From: Actinomyces bowdenii
Lineage (GTDB): Bacteria; Actinomycetota; Actinomycetes; Actinomycetales; Actinomycetaceae
Assembly (NCBI RefSeq): GCF_017592395.1
Contig: NZ_JAGFOU010000007.1
Location: 1-64,000, forward strand
DNA length: 64,000 bases
Direction of reading: 5' to 3'
The notes beneath the pieces are model-generated. The model saw only the letters and a list, made by a program, of their open reading frames with translations. It had not been told where the DNA came from and did not search any database. The position numbers were made by a program, and so were the translations under genes. Shown here one piece after another: positions 35,111 through 43,637 of this stretch (position 1 is its first letter; each line of letters begins with the position of its first letter).

Positions 35111-35116
35111 GGAACC

Positions 35117-36703
35117 ATGACCAACCAGGCCTACCAGTCGGCAGCAGCACTGCGGCCGCAGCACAATGCTCCTGTCGCCCTGAGCACCCTGGCGGCGGCG
35201 CACTCCCTGACGCCCCACCCCTCCACCGGGCGGAGCGCCCTGGAGGGCATCGCCGTCACCGGTGTGAGCATGGACTCCGGCGACGTCGCCCCCGGGGAGG
35301 TCTTCGTGGCCCTGCCCGGCTTCACCGTGCACGGCGCCCGCTACGCCGCCCAGGCCGTCGAGGCCGGGGCGGTGGCAGTGGTCACCGATGCCGAGGGCGC
35401 CTCCATCGCCGCCCAGACCTGCGCCGGGGCGGCGGTGCTCACCTGCTCCGACCCCCGCCGGATCGCCGGTCCCCTGGCCGCCGAGGTCTACCACCACCCC
35501 TCGCGCCGCCTCATCACCACGGCGGTGACCGGCACCAACGGCAAGACCACCACCTCCTACTTCCTCGACGCGATCCTGCGCGCCCACACCGGCTCCACCA
35601 TGGTGGCCGGCACCGTCGAGCTGCGGGTGGGCTCCACCTCCGTGGAATCGCCCCGCACCACCGTGGAGGCCCCCGTCCTCCAGCGCCTGCTGGCCCTGGC
35701 CGTGGAGGAGGGCGTGGGCGCGGCCTCCCTGGAGGCCTCCAGCCACGCCATCGTCCTGCACCGCCTGGACGCCACCGAGATCGACGTGGCGGGCTTCACC
35801 AACCTCCAGCGCGATCACCTCGACTTCCACCACACCATGGAGGAGTACCTGGAGGCCAAGGCGGGCCTGTTCACCCCCGCCCACGCCCGCCGCGGCGTGG
35901 TCTGCGTCGATGACCCATGGGGCCAGCGCCTGGCGGCCACCAGCGCCATCCCCGTCGAGCGCCTGCGCGCCTACCCCGGCTCGGCCCCCGCCGACTGGTG
36001 GGTCGGCGACGCCGAGGTCTCCCTGGAGGCCGCCGCCACCACCTTCACCCTCCACGGGCCCGACGGCGAGGAGCTGGCCGCCTCCTGCCCCTTGCCCGGC
36101 CTGGTCAACGTCCAGAACGCCGCCCTGGCCCTGGTGATGGCCATCCGCGCCGGCGTCCCGGCCGACACCGCCGTGGCCGCCCTGGCCGGGGCCCACAACA
36201 TCCCCGGGCGCATGCAGCGCATCAGCAACCGCGAGGACGGCCGCGGGCTGTGCATCGTGGACTTCGCCCACACCCCCGACGCCATGGAGCTGGCCCTCCA
36301 GGCGGTGCGGCCCATCACCCCCGGCCGCCTCATCGTCGTCTTCGGCTCCGACGGGGACCGCGACCAGGGCAAGCGGCCCATGCTGGGCCAGGTCTGCGCC
36401 AGGCTGGCCGACGTCCTGGTGGTCACCGACGAGAACCCCCGCAGCGAGGACCCCCAGCTCATCCGCGACGCCATCCTGGAGGGGGTGCGCCAGGTGCGCC
36501 CCTCGATGGAGGACGTCGAGGAGATCACCACCTGGCGGGGCGACGCCGTGCGCCGCGGCGTGGAGCTGTGCGGCCCCCAGGACACCGTCATCGTCACCGG
36601 CAAGGGCCACGAGCCCTTCCTGGAGGCCGCCGGGGAGTTCATCCGCTACAACGACGCCCCCGTCATGGCCCAGGCCGTCGAGGCGAAGTGGGGGCGGGCA
36701 TGA
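35117..36703 (+). CDS. murE: UDP-MurNAc-tripeptide synthetase
   Basis: The 528-residue Mur ligase adds the third amino acid to UDP-MurNAc-L-Ala-D-Glu. ATP loop VTGTNGKTTTSYF (about 137-149), the carbamylated-Lys region LEASSHAIVLHRL and the C-terminal substrate motif TDENPRSEDP (about 437-446) are visible. The Asn-Pro-Arg of that motif is the diaminopimelate-binding signature, while Actinomyces walls are usually reported to contain Lys or Orn at this position. The stop overlaps the murF start (ATGA). Confidence 0.95.
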   Translation: MTNQAYQSAAALRPQHNAPVALSTLAAAHSLTPHPSTGRSALEGIAVTGVSMDSGDVAPGEVFVALPGFTVHGARYAAQAVEAGAVAVVTDAEGASIAAQTCAGAAVLTCSDPRRIAGPLAAEVYHHPSRRLITTAVTGTNGKTTTSYFLDAILRAHTGSTMVAGTVELRVGSTSVESPRTTVEAPVLQRLLALAVEEGVGAASLEASSHAIVLHRLDATEIDVAGFTNLQRDHLDFHHTMEEYLEAKAGLFTPAHARRGVVCVDDPWGQRLAATSAIPVERLRAYPGSAPADWWVGDAEVSLEAAATTFTLHGPDGEELAASCPLPGLVNVQNAALALVMAIRAGVPADTAVAALAGAHNIPGRMQRISNREDGRGLCIVDFAHTPDAMELALQAVRPITPGRLIVVFGSDGDRDQGKRPMLGQVCARLADVLVVTDENPRSEDPQLIRDAILEGVRQVRPSMEDVEEITTWRGDAVRRGVELCGPQDTVIVTGKGHEPFLEAAGEFIRYNDAPVMAQAVEAKWGRA

Positions 36704-38154
36704 TCCGCACCCTCGGCCAGGCCGCCCGGGCCATCGGCGGCACCCTCATCGGCCCTGACGCGCCCCTGGAGGGCCCCATCGTCACCGACTCGCGCCAGGC
36801 CGCCCCGGGCTCCCTCTTCGTGGCCGTGGCCGGGGAGCGCACCGACGGGCACGCCCACCTGGCCTCCGCCGCCGCCCGGGGCGCCGTGGGCGCACTGGTC
36901 AGCGATCTCGATGCCGCCCGTCAGGGGCTGGGGGGCCAGGAGGCGGGCCCGCGGGGCGGGTCCGAGCCGCCCCTGGGCCTGATCCTGGTCAGTGACACCG
37001 TCGAGGCCCTGGGGGCGCTGGCGCGCACCCACCTGGCCCATCTGCGGGCCGCCGCCAGGGACCGGGGCAGCGACCTGAGCGTGGTGGCCATGACCGGCTC
37101 GGTGGGCAAGACCACCACCAAGGACCTCACCCGCCAGCTCCTGGCGGCGGCCGGCCCCACCGTGGCGCCCCGCGCCAGCTTCAACAACGAGATCGGCCTG
37201 CCACTGACCGTCCTGGAGGCCGATGAGTCCACCCGCTACCTGGTCCTGGAGATGGGCGCCTCCGGCCCCGGCCACATCGCCTACCTCACCGGCATCGCCC
37301 CCCTGGACGCCGCCGCCGTCCTCATGATCGGCCATGCCCACATGGGCGGATTCGGCTCCATCGAGGGCGTCGCCCAGGCCAAGGCCGAGATCCTCGACGG
37401 GCTGGGGCCCCACGGCACCGCCCTGCTCAACGCCGACGACCCGCGCACCGCGGCCCTGGCCGATCGCGCCCCGGGAGCCGTGCTCACCTTCTCCCGCCTG
37501 GGCCCGGCCGACATCCGGGCCCAGGGGGTCGAGCTCGGCCAGGGCGCCCGCGCCTCCTTCGACCTGACCCTTCCCGGCCTGGAGGGCACCCGCCGCGTCA
37601 CCCTGGCCGTGGCCGGGGAGCACAATGTCTCCAACGCCCTGGCCGCCGCCGGGCTGGCGCTGGCCGCGGGCGTGCCCGCAGGCCTCATCGCCGATGAGCT
37701 CGGGCAGGTGGGCATCGAGAGCCCCCACCGCATGGACATCCAGGCCCTGGGCGGGGACCTGCTCCTCATCGACGACTCCTACAACGCCAATATCGACTCC
37801 ATGACCGCCGCCCTGGCCGCCCTGCCCGACCTGGCGGCGCACCGGCGGCGCGTCGTCATCGTCTCGGAGATGCTGGAGCTGGGGGACAGCTCGCAGGCCG
37901 ACCATCGGCGCACCGGCGAGCTCGCCCACCAGGCGGGGGCCGCCCTGCTCATCGGCATCGGCGGGGGCACCGAGCCGGCCCTCCAGGCCGCCGGCGCCCT
38001 GGGGACGCCGACGCTCGGCTTCCCCGACGCCGCCACCGCCATCGATCAGATCGGTACGCTGCTCCAGGACGGCGACGCCGTCCTGGTCAAGGGATCCAAC
38101 GGCTCAGGCGCCTGGCGGCTGGCCGACCACCTCAAGGAGGCTCGCCCCCGATGA
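36700..38154 (+). CDS. murF: UDP-MurNAc-tripeptide--D-Ala-D-Ala ligase
   Basis: The 484-residue Mur ligase joins D-Ala-D-Ala to the muramyl tripeptide, completing the pentapeptide in the cytoplasm. Seen: ATP loop AMTGSVGKTTTKDL, FNNEIGLPLTVLE, the EMGASGPGHIAYL motif and DDSYNANIDSMTAAL near the C-terminus. ATG 36700 overlaps the murE stop; its own stop overlaps mraY, so all three are translationally coupled. Confidence 0.95.
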   Translation: MIRTLGQAARAIGGTLIGPDAPLEGPIVTDSRQAAPGSLFVAVAGERTDGHAHLASAAARGAVGALVSDLDAARQGLGGQEAGPRGGSEPPLGLILVSDTVEALGALARTHLAHLRAAARDRGSDLSVVAMTGSVGKTTTKDLTRQLLAAAGPTVAPRASFNNEIGLPLTVLEADESTRYLVLEMGASGPGHIAYLTGIAPLDAAAVLMIGHAHMGGFGSIEGVAQAKAEILDGLGPHGTALLNADDPRTAALADRAPGAVLTFSRLGPADIRAQGVELGQGARASFDLTLPGLEGTRRVTLAVAGEHNVSNALAAAGLALAAGVPAGLIADELGQVGIESPHRMDIQALGGDLLLIDDSYNANIDSMTAALAALPDLAAHRRRVVIVSEMLELGDSSQADHRRTGELAHQAGAALLIGIGGGTEPALQAAGALGTPTLGFPDAATAIDQIGTLLQDGDAVLVKGSNGSGAWRLADHLKEARPR

Positions 38155-39239
38155 CTGCCATCCTCATCTCCGGCGTGATCGGACTCGTCGGCACGCTCCT
38201 GGGCACGCCCCTGCTCATCCGCTACCTCCAGGTCAAGGAGTACGGGCAGTTCATCCGCCAGGACGGCCCCCAGGGCCACTTCACCAAGCGCGGCACGCCC
38301 ACCATGGGCGGCGTGGTCATCATCGGCTCCACGGTCCTGGGCTATGCGGTGGCCAACCTCAGCCAGCAGCGCACCCCGGGCGCCTCGGGGATCCTCCTGC
38401 TCCTCCTGGTGGTGGGACTGGCCCTCATCGGGTTCCTGGATGACTTCTCCAAGATCTCCAAGCAGCGGTCCCTGGGGCTGCGCGCCTGGCAGAAGATGGC
38501 CGGACAGGCCTTCATCGGCATCCTCTTCTCCGTCCTGGCGCTGAGCCACGCCGACCGCAACGGACTGACCCCGGCCTCCACCCGCCTGTCCTTCGCCCGG
38601 GATTCCAGCATCGACCTGGCCTTCGCCGGGGCGGCGGTGGGGCTGGTCCTGTTCATCATCTGGGCCAACTTCCTCATCACCGCCTGGTCCAACGCCGTCA
38701 ACCTCACCGACGGCCTGGACGGCCTGGCCGCCGGGGCCTCCGCCATGGTCTTCGGCGCCTACACGCTCATCGGGGTCTGGCAGATCAACCAGTCCTGCCT
38801 CTACGGCCACTCCGAGGTGGTGGCCACCACCTGCTACCAGGTGCGCGATCCCCGGGACCTGGCGATGATCTCGGTCGCACTCATGGGGGCCTGCTTCGGC
38901 TTCCTGTGGTGGAACGCCTCCCCGGCCAAGATCTTCATGGGCGACACCGGCTCCCTGGCCCTGGGCGGCGCCCTGGCGGGCCTGTCGATCCTCACGCGCA
39001 CGGAGTTCCTCGCCGTCATCCTGGGCGGGCTGTTCCTGGCCGAGGTCCTCAGCGACGTCATCCAGATCGGCTCGTTCAAGATCACAGGTAGGCGTGTCTT
39101 CCGCATGGCTCCCCTCCATCACCACTTCGAACTGGGAGGATGGAGCGAGGTCAACGTGGTGATCCGCTTCTGGATCATCGCCGGCCTGTGCGTCATCGCG
39201 GGCCTGGGCCTGTTCTACGCCGAGTACCTCCTGGCCTGA
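38151..39239 (+). CDS. mraY: phospho-MurNAc-pentapeptide transferase
   Basis: The 362-residue multi-pass enzyme transfers phospho-MurNAc-pentapeptide to undecaprenyl phosphate, making lipid I. Family signatures are present: GTPTMGGVVII near residue 47, FLDDFSKISKQRSLGL with the paired Asp, NLTDGLDGLAAG, FMGDTGSLALGG and MAPLHHHFEL. About ten hydrophobic segments are seen. It is coupled to murF by a 4-bp overlap. Confidence 0.97.
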   Translation: MTAILISGVIGLVGTLLGTPLLIRYLQVKEYGQFIRQDGPQGHFTKRGTPTMGGVVIIGSTVLGYAVANLSQQRTPGASGILLLLLVVGLALIGFLDDFSKISKQRSLGLRAWQKMAGQAFIGILFSVLALSHADRNGLTPASTRLSFARDSSIDLAFAGAAVGLVLFIIWANFLITAWSNAVNLTDGLDGLAAGASAMVFGAYTLIGVWQINQSCLYGHSEVVATTCYQVRDPRDLAMISVALMGACFGFLWWNASPAKIFMGDTGSLALGGALAGLSILTRTEFLAVILGGLFLAEVLSDVIQIGSFKITGRRVFRMAPLHHHFELGGWSEVNVVIRFWIIAGLCVIAGLGLFYAEYLLA

Positions 39240-39350
39240 GGCCCCGGCGGGGCCAGGCGGCCCGGGCGCACGCGCCCACTGATGGCAGTGGATCAGCATT
39301 GGAACAGCACGGGACGCAACCGTCCCCGACCAGGAGTGTGAGCCGCAACC

Positions 39351-40934
39351 GTGAGCAGCAACGTGGAGCCGGCGCCCGGCATGGGCCCCGCCGCCCCGGC
39401 CCGCCCCGGCCTGGCCGACCGGCTCCGGGGCGCCAGGGTCGGCGTCGTCGGACTGGGGCGCACCGGCCGGGCCGTCATCGAGGCGCTGCACACCCTGGGC
39501 GCCCAGGTCCACGCCTTCGACACCCGGGCGGCCAGCCTCGATGAGCTGGCCCTGCCCGTGGCCGGGGCCGCCGCCGGCTCCGCCGAGGAGATCGCCGGGG
39601 CGGTGGAGGAGGCGGACCTGGGACTGCTCATCGTCTCACCGGGCGTGCCCGCCACCGGCCCGGTCCTCACCCGCGCCGCCGGACTGGGCCTGGAGACCTG
39701 GAGCGAGGTCGAGCTCGCCTGGAGGCTCCAGGGGGACTCCTCATCCCACCAGGTGCCCTGGCTGACCCTCACCGGCACCGACGGCAAGACCACCACGGTG
39801 ACCATGCTCTCGCAGATCCTGCAGGCCGCGGGCCTGCGCGCCCCGGCCGTGGGCAATATCGGCACCCCCGTCATCGAGGCCGTCCTGGCCGGGGGCGCCC
39901 AGGCCCTGGCCGTGGAGCTGTCCAGCTTCCAGCTGCACACCACCCGCAGCCTCTCGCCCCTGGCCTCGGCCTGCCTCAACCTGGCCGCCGACCACCTCGA
40001 CTGGCATGGCGGCATGGAGGCCTACGCCGCCGACAAGGCGCGCATCTACCGGGGCACGCGCCGCGCCGCGGTCTACAGCACCGCCGATGCGGCCACCGAG
40101 CGGATGGTCCGCGACGCCGATGTGGTCGAGGGCTGCCGCGCCGTCGGCTTCACCCTGGGGGCGCCCGGCCTGGGCCAGGTGGGCATGGTCGAGGACCTCC
40201 TGGTGGACCGGGCCTTCCACGACCGGCGCGCCGACCACGGCGTCGAGCTGGCCACCACCGCCGACCTGGCCCACCTGGCCCCCGGGGGCCGGGCCGAGGG
40301 CCTGCCCGCGCACCTGGTGGCCGATGCCCTGGCGGCCGCGGCCCTGGCCCGGGCGGCCGGGGCCCCCGCCCAGGCCGTGGCCGAGGGGCTGCGCGCCTTC
40401 ACCCCGGGCGCCCACCGCAGCGCCACCGCCGCCCAGGGCGGGGGAGTGACCTGGGTCAACGACTCCAAGGCCACCAACCCCCATGCCGCCCAGGCGGCCC
40501 TCAGCGCCCTGCCCGAGGGCCGCGGGGTGTGGATCGTGGGCGGGGACACCAAGGGCGCCAGCCTCCACGAGCTCGTCGTGGCCGTGCGCTCCCGCCTGCG
40601 CGGCGCCGTCGTCATCGGCAAGGACCAGAGCGGGGTCCTGGAAGCGCTGGGCGCCGGGGCCCCCGGCCTGCCCGTGACCACCATCGCCGACGCCGCCCCC
40701 CGGGCGCTCATGGAGGCCGCCGTGCGGGCCGCGGCCGACATGGCCCGCCCCGGCGACACCGTGCTGCTGGCCCCGGCCTGCGCCTCCTGGGACCAGTTCT
40801 CCTCCTACGCCCAGCGCGGCGACCTGTTCGCCGAGGCCGCCCGCGCCGCCGCCCAACGGGCCGACGCCGCCGGGGCCGGTGCGGGTCGGGCGGCACCGCA
40901 GGCCCCCGAGGCCGGTGGAGGGCAGCAGGCGTGA
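39351..40934 (+). CDS. murD: UDP-MurNAc-L-alanine--D-glutamate ligase
   Basis: The 527-residue Mur ligase adds D-Glu to UDP-MurNAc-L-Ala. The N-terminal Rossmann loop VGVVGLGRTGRAV, ATP loop TLTGTDGKTTTVTM, AVELSSFQLHTTRSL and WVNDSKATNPHAAQAAL are characteristic. Start is GTG 39351 after CAGGAGTG-like sequence, 111 bp after mraY. An Ala/Gly-rich C-terminal tail (last ~30 residues) is unusual. Its stop overlaps the ftsW GTG. Confidence 0.95.
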   Translation: MSSNVEPAPGMGPAAPARPGLADRLRGARVGVVGLGRTGRAVIEALHTLGAQVHAFDTRAASLDELALPVAGAAAGSAEEIAGAVEEADLGLLIVSPGVPATGPVLTRAAGLGLETWSEVELAWRLQGDSSSHQVPWLTLTGTDGKTTTVTMLSQILQAAGLRAPAVGNIGTPVIEAVLAGGAQALAVELSSFQLHTTRSLSPLASACLNLAADHLDWHGGMEAYAADKARIYRGTRRAAVYSTADAATERMVRDADVVEGCRAVGFTLGAPGLGQVGMVEDLLVDRAFHDRRADHGVELATTADLAHLAPGGRAEGLPAHLVADALAAAALARAAGAPAQAVAEGLRAFTPGAHRSATAAQGGGVTWVNDSKATNPHAAQAALSALPEGRGVWIVGGDTKGASLHELVVAVRSRLRGAVVIGKDQSGVLEALGAGAPGLPVTTIADAAPRALMEAAVRAAADMARPGDTVLLAPACASWDQFSSYAQRGDLFAEAARAAAQRADAAGAGAGRAAPQAPEAGGGQQA

Positions 40935-42247
40935 GCGCGCCGGCGGCCATGCGCCGGGAGGCGCGCGGGGCGGAGGACGGGGGGACCAGGCGCCGGCCGC
41001 GATGGCGCCTGCCCCACCTGGCCCACCGCCAGGACGAGGCCCTGGACGACCGGGCCGAGCGCGCGCGCCGCAGCACCGAGCCGGCCACCCTGACCTACTA
41101 CGTGCTGCTCCTGTCCACCCTGCTGCTGCTGACCCTGGGGCTCATCATGGTCTTCTCGGTCCAGTCCGTCGTCGTGGCGGCCACCGGCGGTAACGCCTTC
41201 ACCGACTTCGCCAAGTACCTCGGCTTCGCCGTCGTGGGTGTGCTGGGGATGCTGGGCGTCTCGCGCATGCCCCTGCAGTGGTTCCCCCGCATGGCCTGGG
41301 TGCTGCTGGCGGCCGGCCTGGCCCTCCAGGCGCTCGTCTTCACCCCCATCGGGGTCAATGTCTACGGCAACCGCAACTGGATCCTCATCCCGGGCATCGG
41401 CACCGCCCAGCCCTCGGAGTTCATCAAGCTGGCCCTGGTCCTGGTCCTGGGCACCCTCATCACCTGGTACGCCCAGGGGCGCCGGGGCGGCGCCTGCACC
41501 GCGGGCTGGATCGCGGTGTGCCTGGCCATCGTCACCGTCCTGGCGGGCCAGGATCTGGGCACGGTCATCATCCTGGTGCTCATCGTGGCCGGGGCGCTGT
41601 GGGTGGGCGGCCTGCGCCCCGGCTGGTTCGCGGCCCTGGGCGTCCTGGGCGTCCTGGGCTTCCTGGGCGCCTCCATGCTCTCGTCCAACCGGCGCGCCCG
41701 CATCATCGCCTGGCTCCACCCCGAGGGAGCCGATCCCACGGGAGTGGGCTACCAGCCCATGCACGCGCGCTGGGCCCTGGGCACCGGGGGCTGGTTCGGA
41801 GTGGGCCCCGGCTCCTCGCGCCAGAAGTGGGGCTACCTCACCCAGGCCGACTCCGACTACATCTTCGCCGTCCTGGGCGAGGAGTTCGGCCTCGTCGGCG
41901 CCCTGGTGGTCATCGCCCTGTTCGCCGCCATCGGCACCTGCTGCCTGCGCCTCATGCGCCGCCACACCCAGACCCACATCATCGCCACCACCTCTGCCAT
42001 CGGCGCCTGGATCGTGGGCCAGGCCCTCATCAACATGATGGTGGTCACCGGGATCCTGCCCGTCCTGGGCGTGCCCCTGCCCCTGATCAGCCGCGGTGGC
42101 ACCGCCCTGGTCTCCGTGCTGCTGGCCGTGGGCGTCCTGCTGGCCTTCGCACGCCACGAGCCGGGGGCCCAGGAGGCGCTGACCTCCAGCCCCGGCGCCC
42201 TGCGCCGCACCCTGGCGGTCATCGTCCCGAGGAGGAACCGTGCCTGA
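40931..42247 (+). CDS. ftsW: septal peptidoglycan glycosyltransferase (SEDS family)
   Basis: The 438-residue protein polymerises lipid II glycan strands at the septum with FtsI. A charged N-terminus of about 55 residues precedes roughly ten membrane segments. SEDS signatures seen: GNRNWILIPGIGTAQPSEFI, LVLGAGQDLGTV-like segment AGQDLGTVIILVL, and the late loop LPLISRGGTALVSV. GTG start 40931 overlaps murD (GTGA). The alternative later ATG would remove a few residues only. Confidence 0.95.
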   Translation: MSAPAAMRREARGAEDGGTRRRPRWRLPHLAHRQDEALDDRAERARRSTEPATLTYYVLLLSTLLLLTLGLIMVFSVQSVVVAATGGNAFTDFAKYLGFAVVGVLGMLGVSRMPLQWFPRMAWVLLAAGLALQALVFTPIGVNVYGNRNWILIPGIGTAQPSEFIKLALVLVLGTLITWYAQGRRGGACTAGWIAVCLAIVTVLAGQDLGTVIILVLIVAGALWVGGLRPGWFAALGVLGVLGFLGASMLSSNRRARIIAWLHPEGADPTGVGYQPMHARWALGTGGWFGVGPGSSRQKWGYLTQADSDYIFAVLGEEFGLVGALVVIALFAAIGTCCLRLMRRHTQTHIIATTSAIGAWIVGQALINMMVVTGILPVLGVPLPLISRGGTALVSVLLAVGVLLAFARHEPGAQEALTSSPGALRRTLAVIVPRRNRA

Positions 42248-43634
42248 GACCCCCGACCACCCCGCCGCCCCGGGCGGCCTCGCGCCAGCGGGCCCCGACA
42301 ACGACGAGGCCGCCCACGGCCGGGGGCGGGCGGAGCCCACCGGGCAGCAGCCGGCCGCCCCCGAGGCCCCTCCGAGCACCGCTGCCAGCACTGGCAGTGC
42401 TGGCAGTGCTGGCAGTGCTGGTGGTGGCGATGCGGGCCGGGCCGCCCAAGCACCGCTGCGCGTGCTCCTGGCCGGTGGCGGGACCGCCGGCCACATCAAC
42501 CCCCTGCTGGCCACCGCCGCGATCCTGCAGGACCCCGATGCGGGCGGGGACCCGGGCACGCGGATCCTCGTGCTGGGAACAGCCGAGGGCCTGGAGCAGC
42601 GCCTGGTGCCCGAGGCCGGCTACAGGCTGGCCCACGTCCCGCGCGTGCCGCTGCCCCGCCGCCCCAGCGGCGACCTGCTGCGCCTGCCCCAGCGCCTGGG
42701 CAGGGCCATCAGCGCGGCCACCGAGGCCATCGAGGCGGTGGGGGCCGACGTCGTCGTCGGCTTCGGCGGCTATGTCTCGACACCCGCCTACCTGGCCGCC
42801 CGCAAGGCCGGCGTGCCCGTGGTCATCCACGAGCAGAACGCCCGCCCGGGGCTGGCCAACCGCCTGGGCGCCTCCTGGGCCAAGGCGGTGGCCCTGACCT
42901 TCCCCTCCACCCGTCTGACCGCCTCCAAGGGCCGCACCGAGGTCACCGGCCTGCCCCTGCGCCCCGACATCGCGGCCCTGGTCCGGGCCCGCTCCACCCC
43001 GTCCGGAGCCCAGCGCGCCCGGCAGGAGGGGGCCGCCGCCCTGGGGCTGGACCCCGAGCGGCCCACCCTCCTGGTCACCGGCGGATCCCTGGGGGCCCAG
43101 CGCCTCAACGAGGTCCTGGGATCGGTGCTCGACCGACTGCCCGCCGGGCTCCAGGTCCTCCACCTCACCGGCCGGGACAAGGACGCCCCCGTGCGCGCGG
43201 CGCTGCGCGCGGCCATCGAGGCCGGGGCGCCGGCGGACCTGGCCGAGCGCTACCACGTCCTGGACTACCTCACGGCCATGGAGCAGGCCTACGCCTGCGC
43301 CGATGGCGTGCTGTGCCGCTCCGGGGCGGGGACCGTGGCCGAGCTAACCGCCCTGGGCCTGCCCGCCCTGTACGTCCCCCTGCCCATCGGCAATGGGGAG
43401 CAGCGCCTCAATGCCGCTGATGTCCTCGCCGCCGGCGGCGGGCGCATGGTGCTGGACGCCGAGCTGGAGGGCGGCGACGTCCTGGACTTCACCGCCCTCA
43501 TCACTGATGCCCAGCAGCAGCAGGCCATGGCCCGGGCCGCCGCGGCCACGGGCGTGCAGGACGCCGCCGCTCGCCTGGGCGCCCTCATCCGCCAGTGCGC
43601 CGGCCGGCAGCCCGGCCGGGACCAGGAGGGCTGA
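42240..43634 (+). CDS. murG: lipid II synthase (UDP-GlcNAc transferase) MurG
   Basis: The 464-residue enzyme adds GlcNAc to lipid I on the inner membrane face. The core begins near residue 73: VLLAGGGTAGHINPLLA, then VGFGGYVSTPAYLAARKAG, IHEQNARPGLANR and LLVTGGSLGAQRLNEVLG, with CRSGAGTVAELTALGLP late. The first ~70 residues are a Pro/Ala-rich extension with a GSA/SAG tandem repeat (DNA CTGGCAGTG repeated near 42384-42420), absent from most MurG. It overlaps ftsW by 8 bp. Confidence 0.95.
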   Translation: MPETPDHPAAPGGLAPAGPDNDEAAHGRGRAEPTGQQPAAPEAPPSTAASTGSAGSAGSAGGGDAGRAAQAPLRVLLAGGGTAGHINPLLATAAILQDPDAGGDPGTRILVLGTAEGLEQRLVPEAGYRLAHVPRVPLPRRPSGDLLRLPQRLGRAISAATEAIEAVGADVVVGFGGYVSTPAYLAARKAGVPVVIHEQNARPGLANRLGASWAKAVALTFPSTRLTASKGRTEVTGLPLRPDIAALVRARSTPSGAQRARQEGAAALGLDPERPTLLVTGGSLGAQRLNEVLGSVLDRLPAGLQVLHLTGRDKDAPVRAALRAAIEAGAPADLAERYHVLDYLTAMEQAYACADGVLCRSGAGTVAELTALGLPALYVPLPIGNGEQRLNAADVLAAGGGRMVLDAELEGGDVLDFTALITDAQQQQAMARAAAATGVQDAAARLGALIRQCAGRQPGRDQEG

Positions 43635-43637
43635 GCC

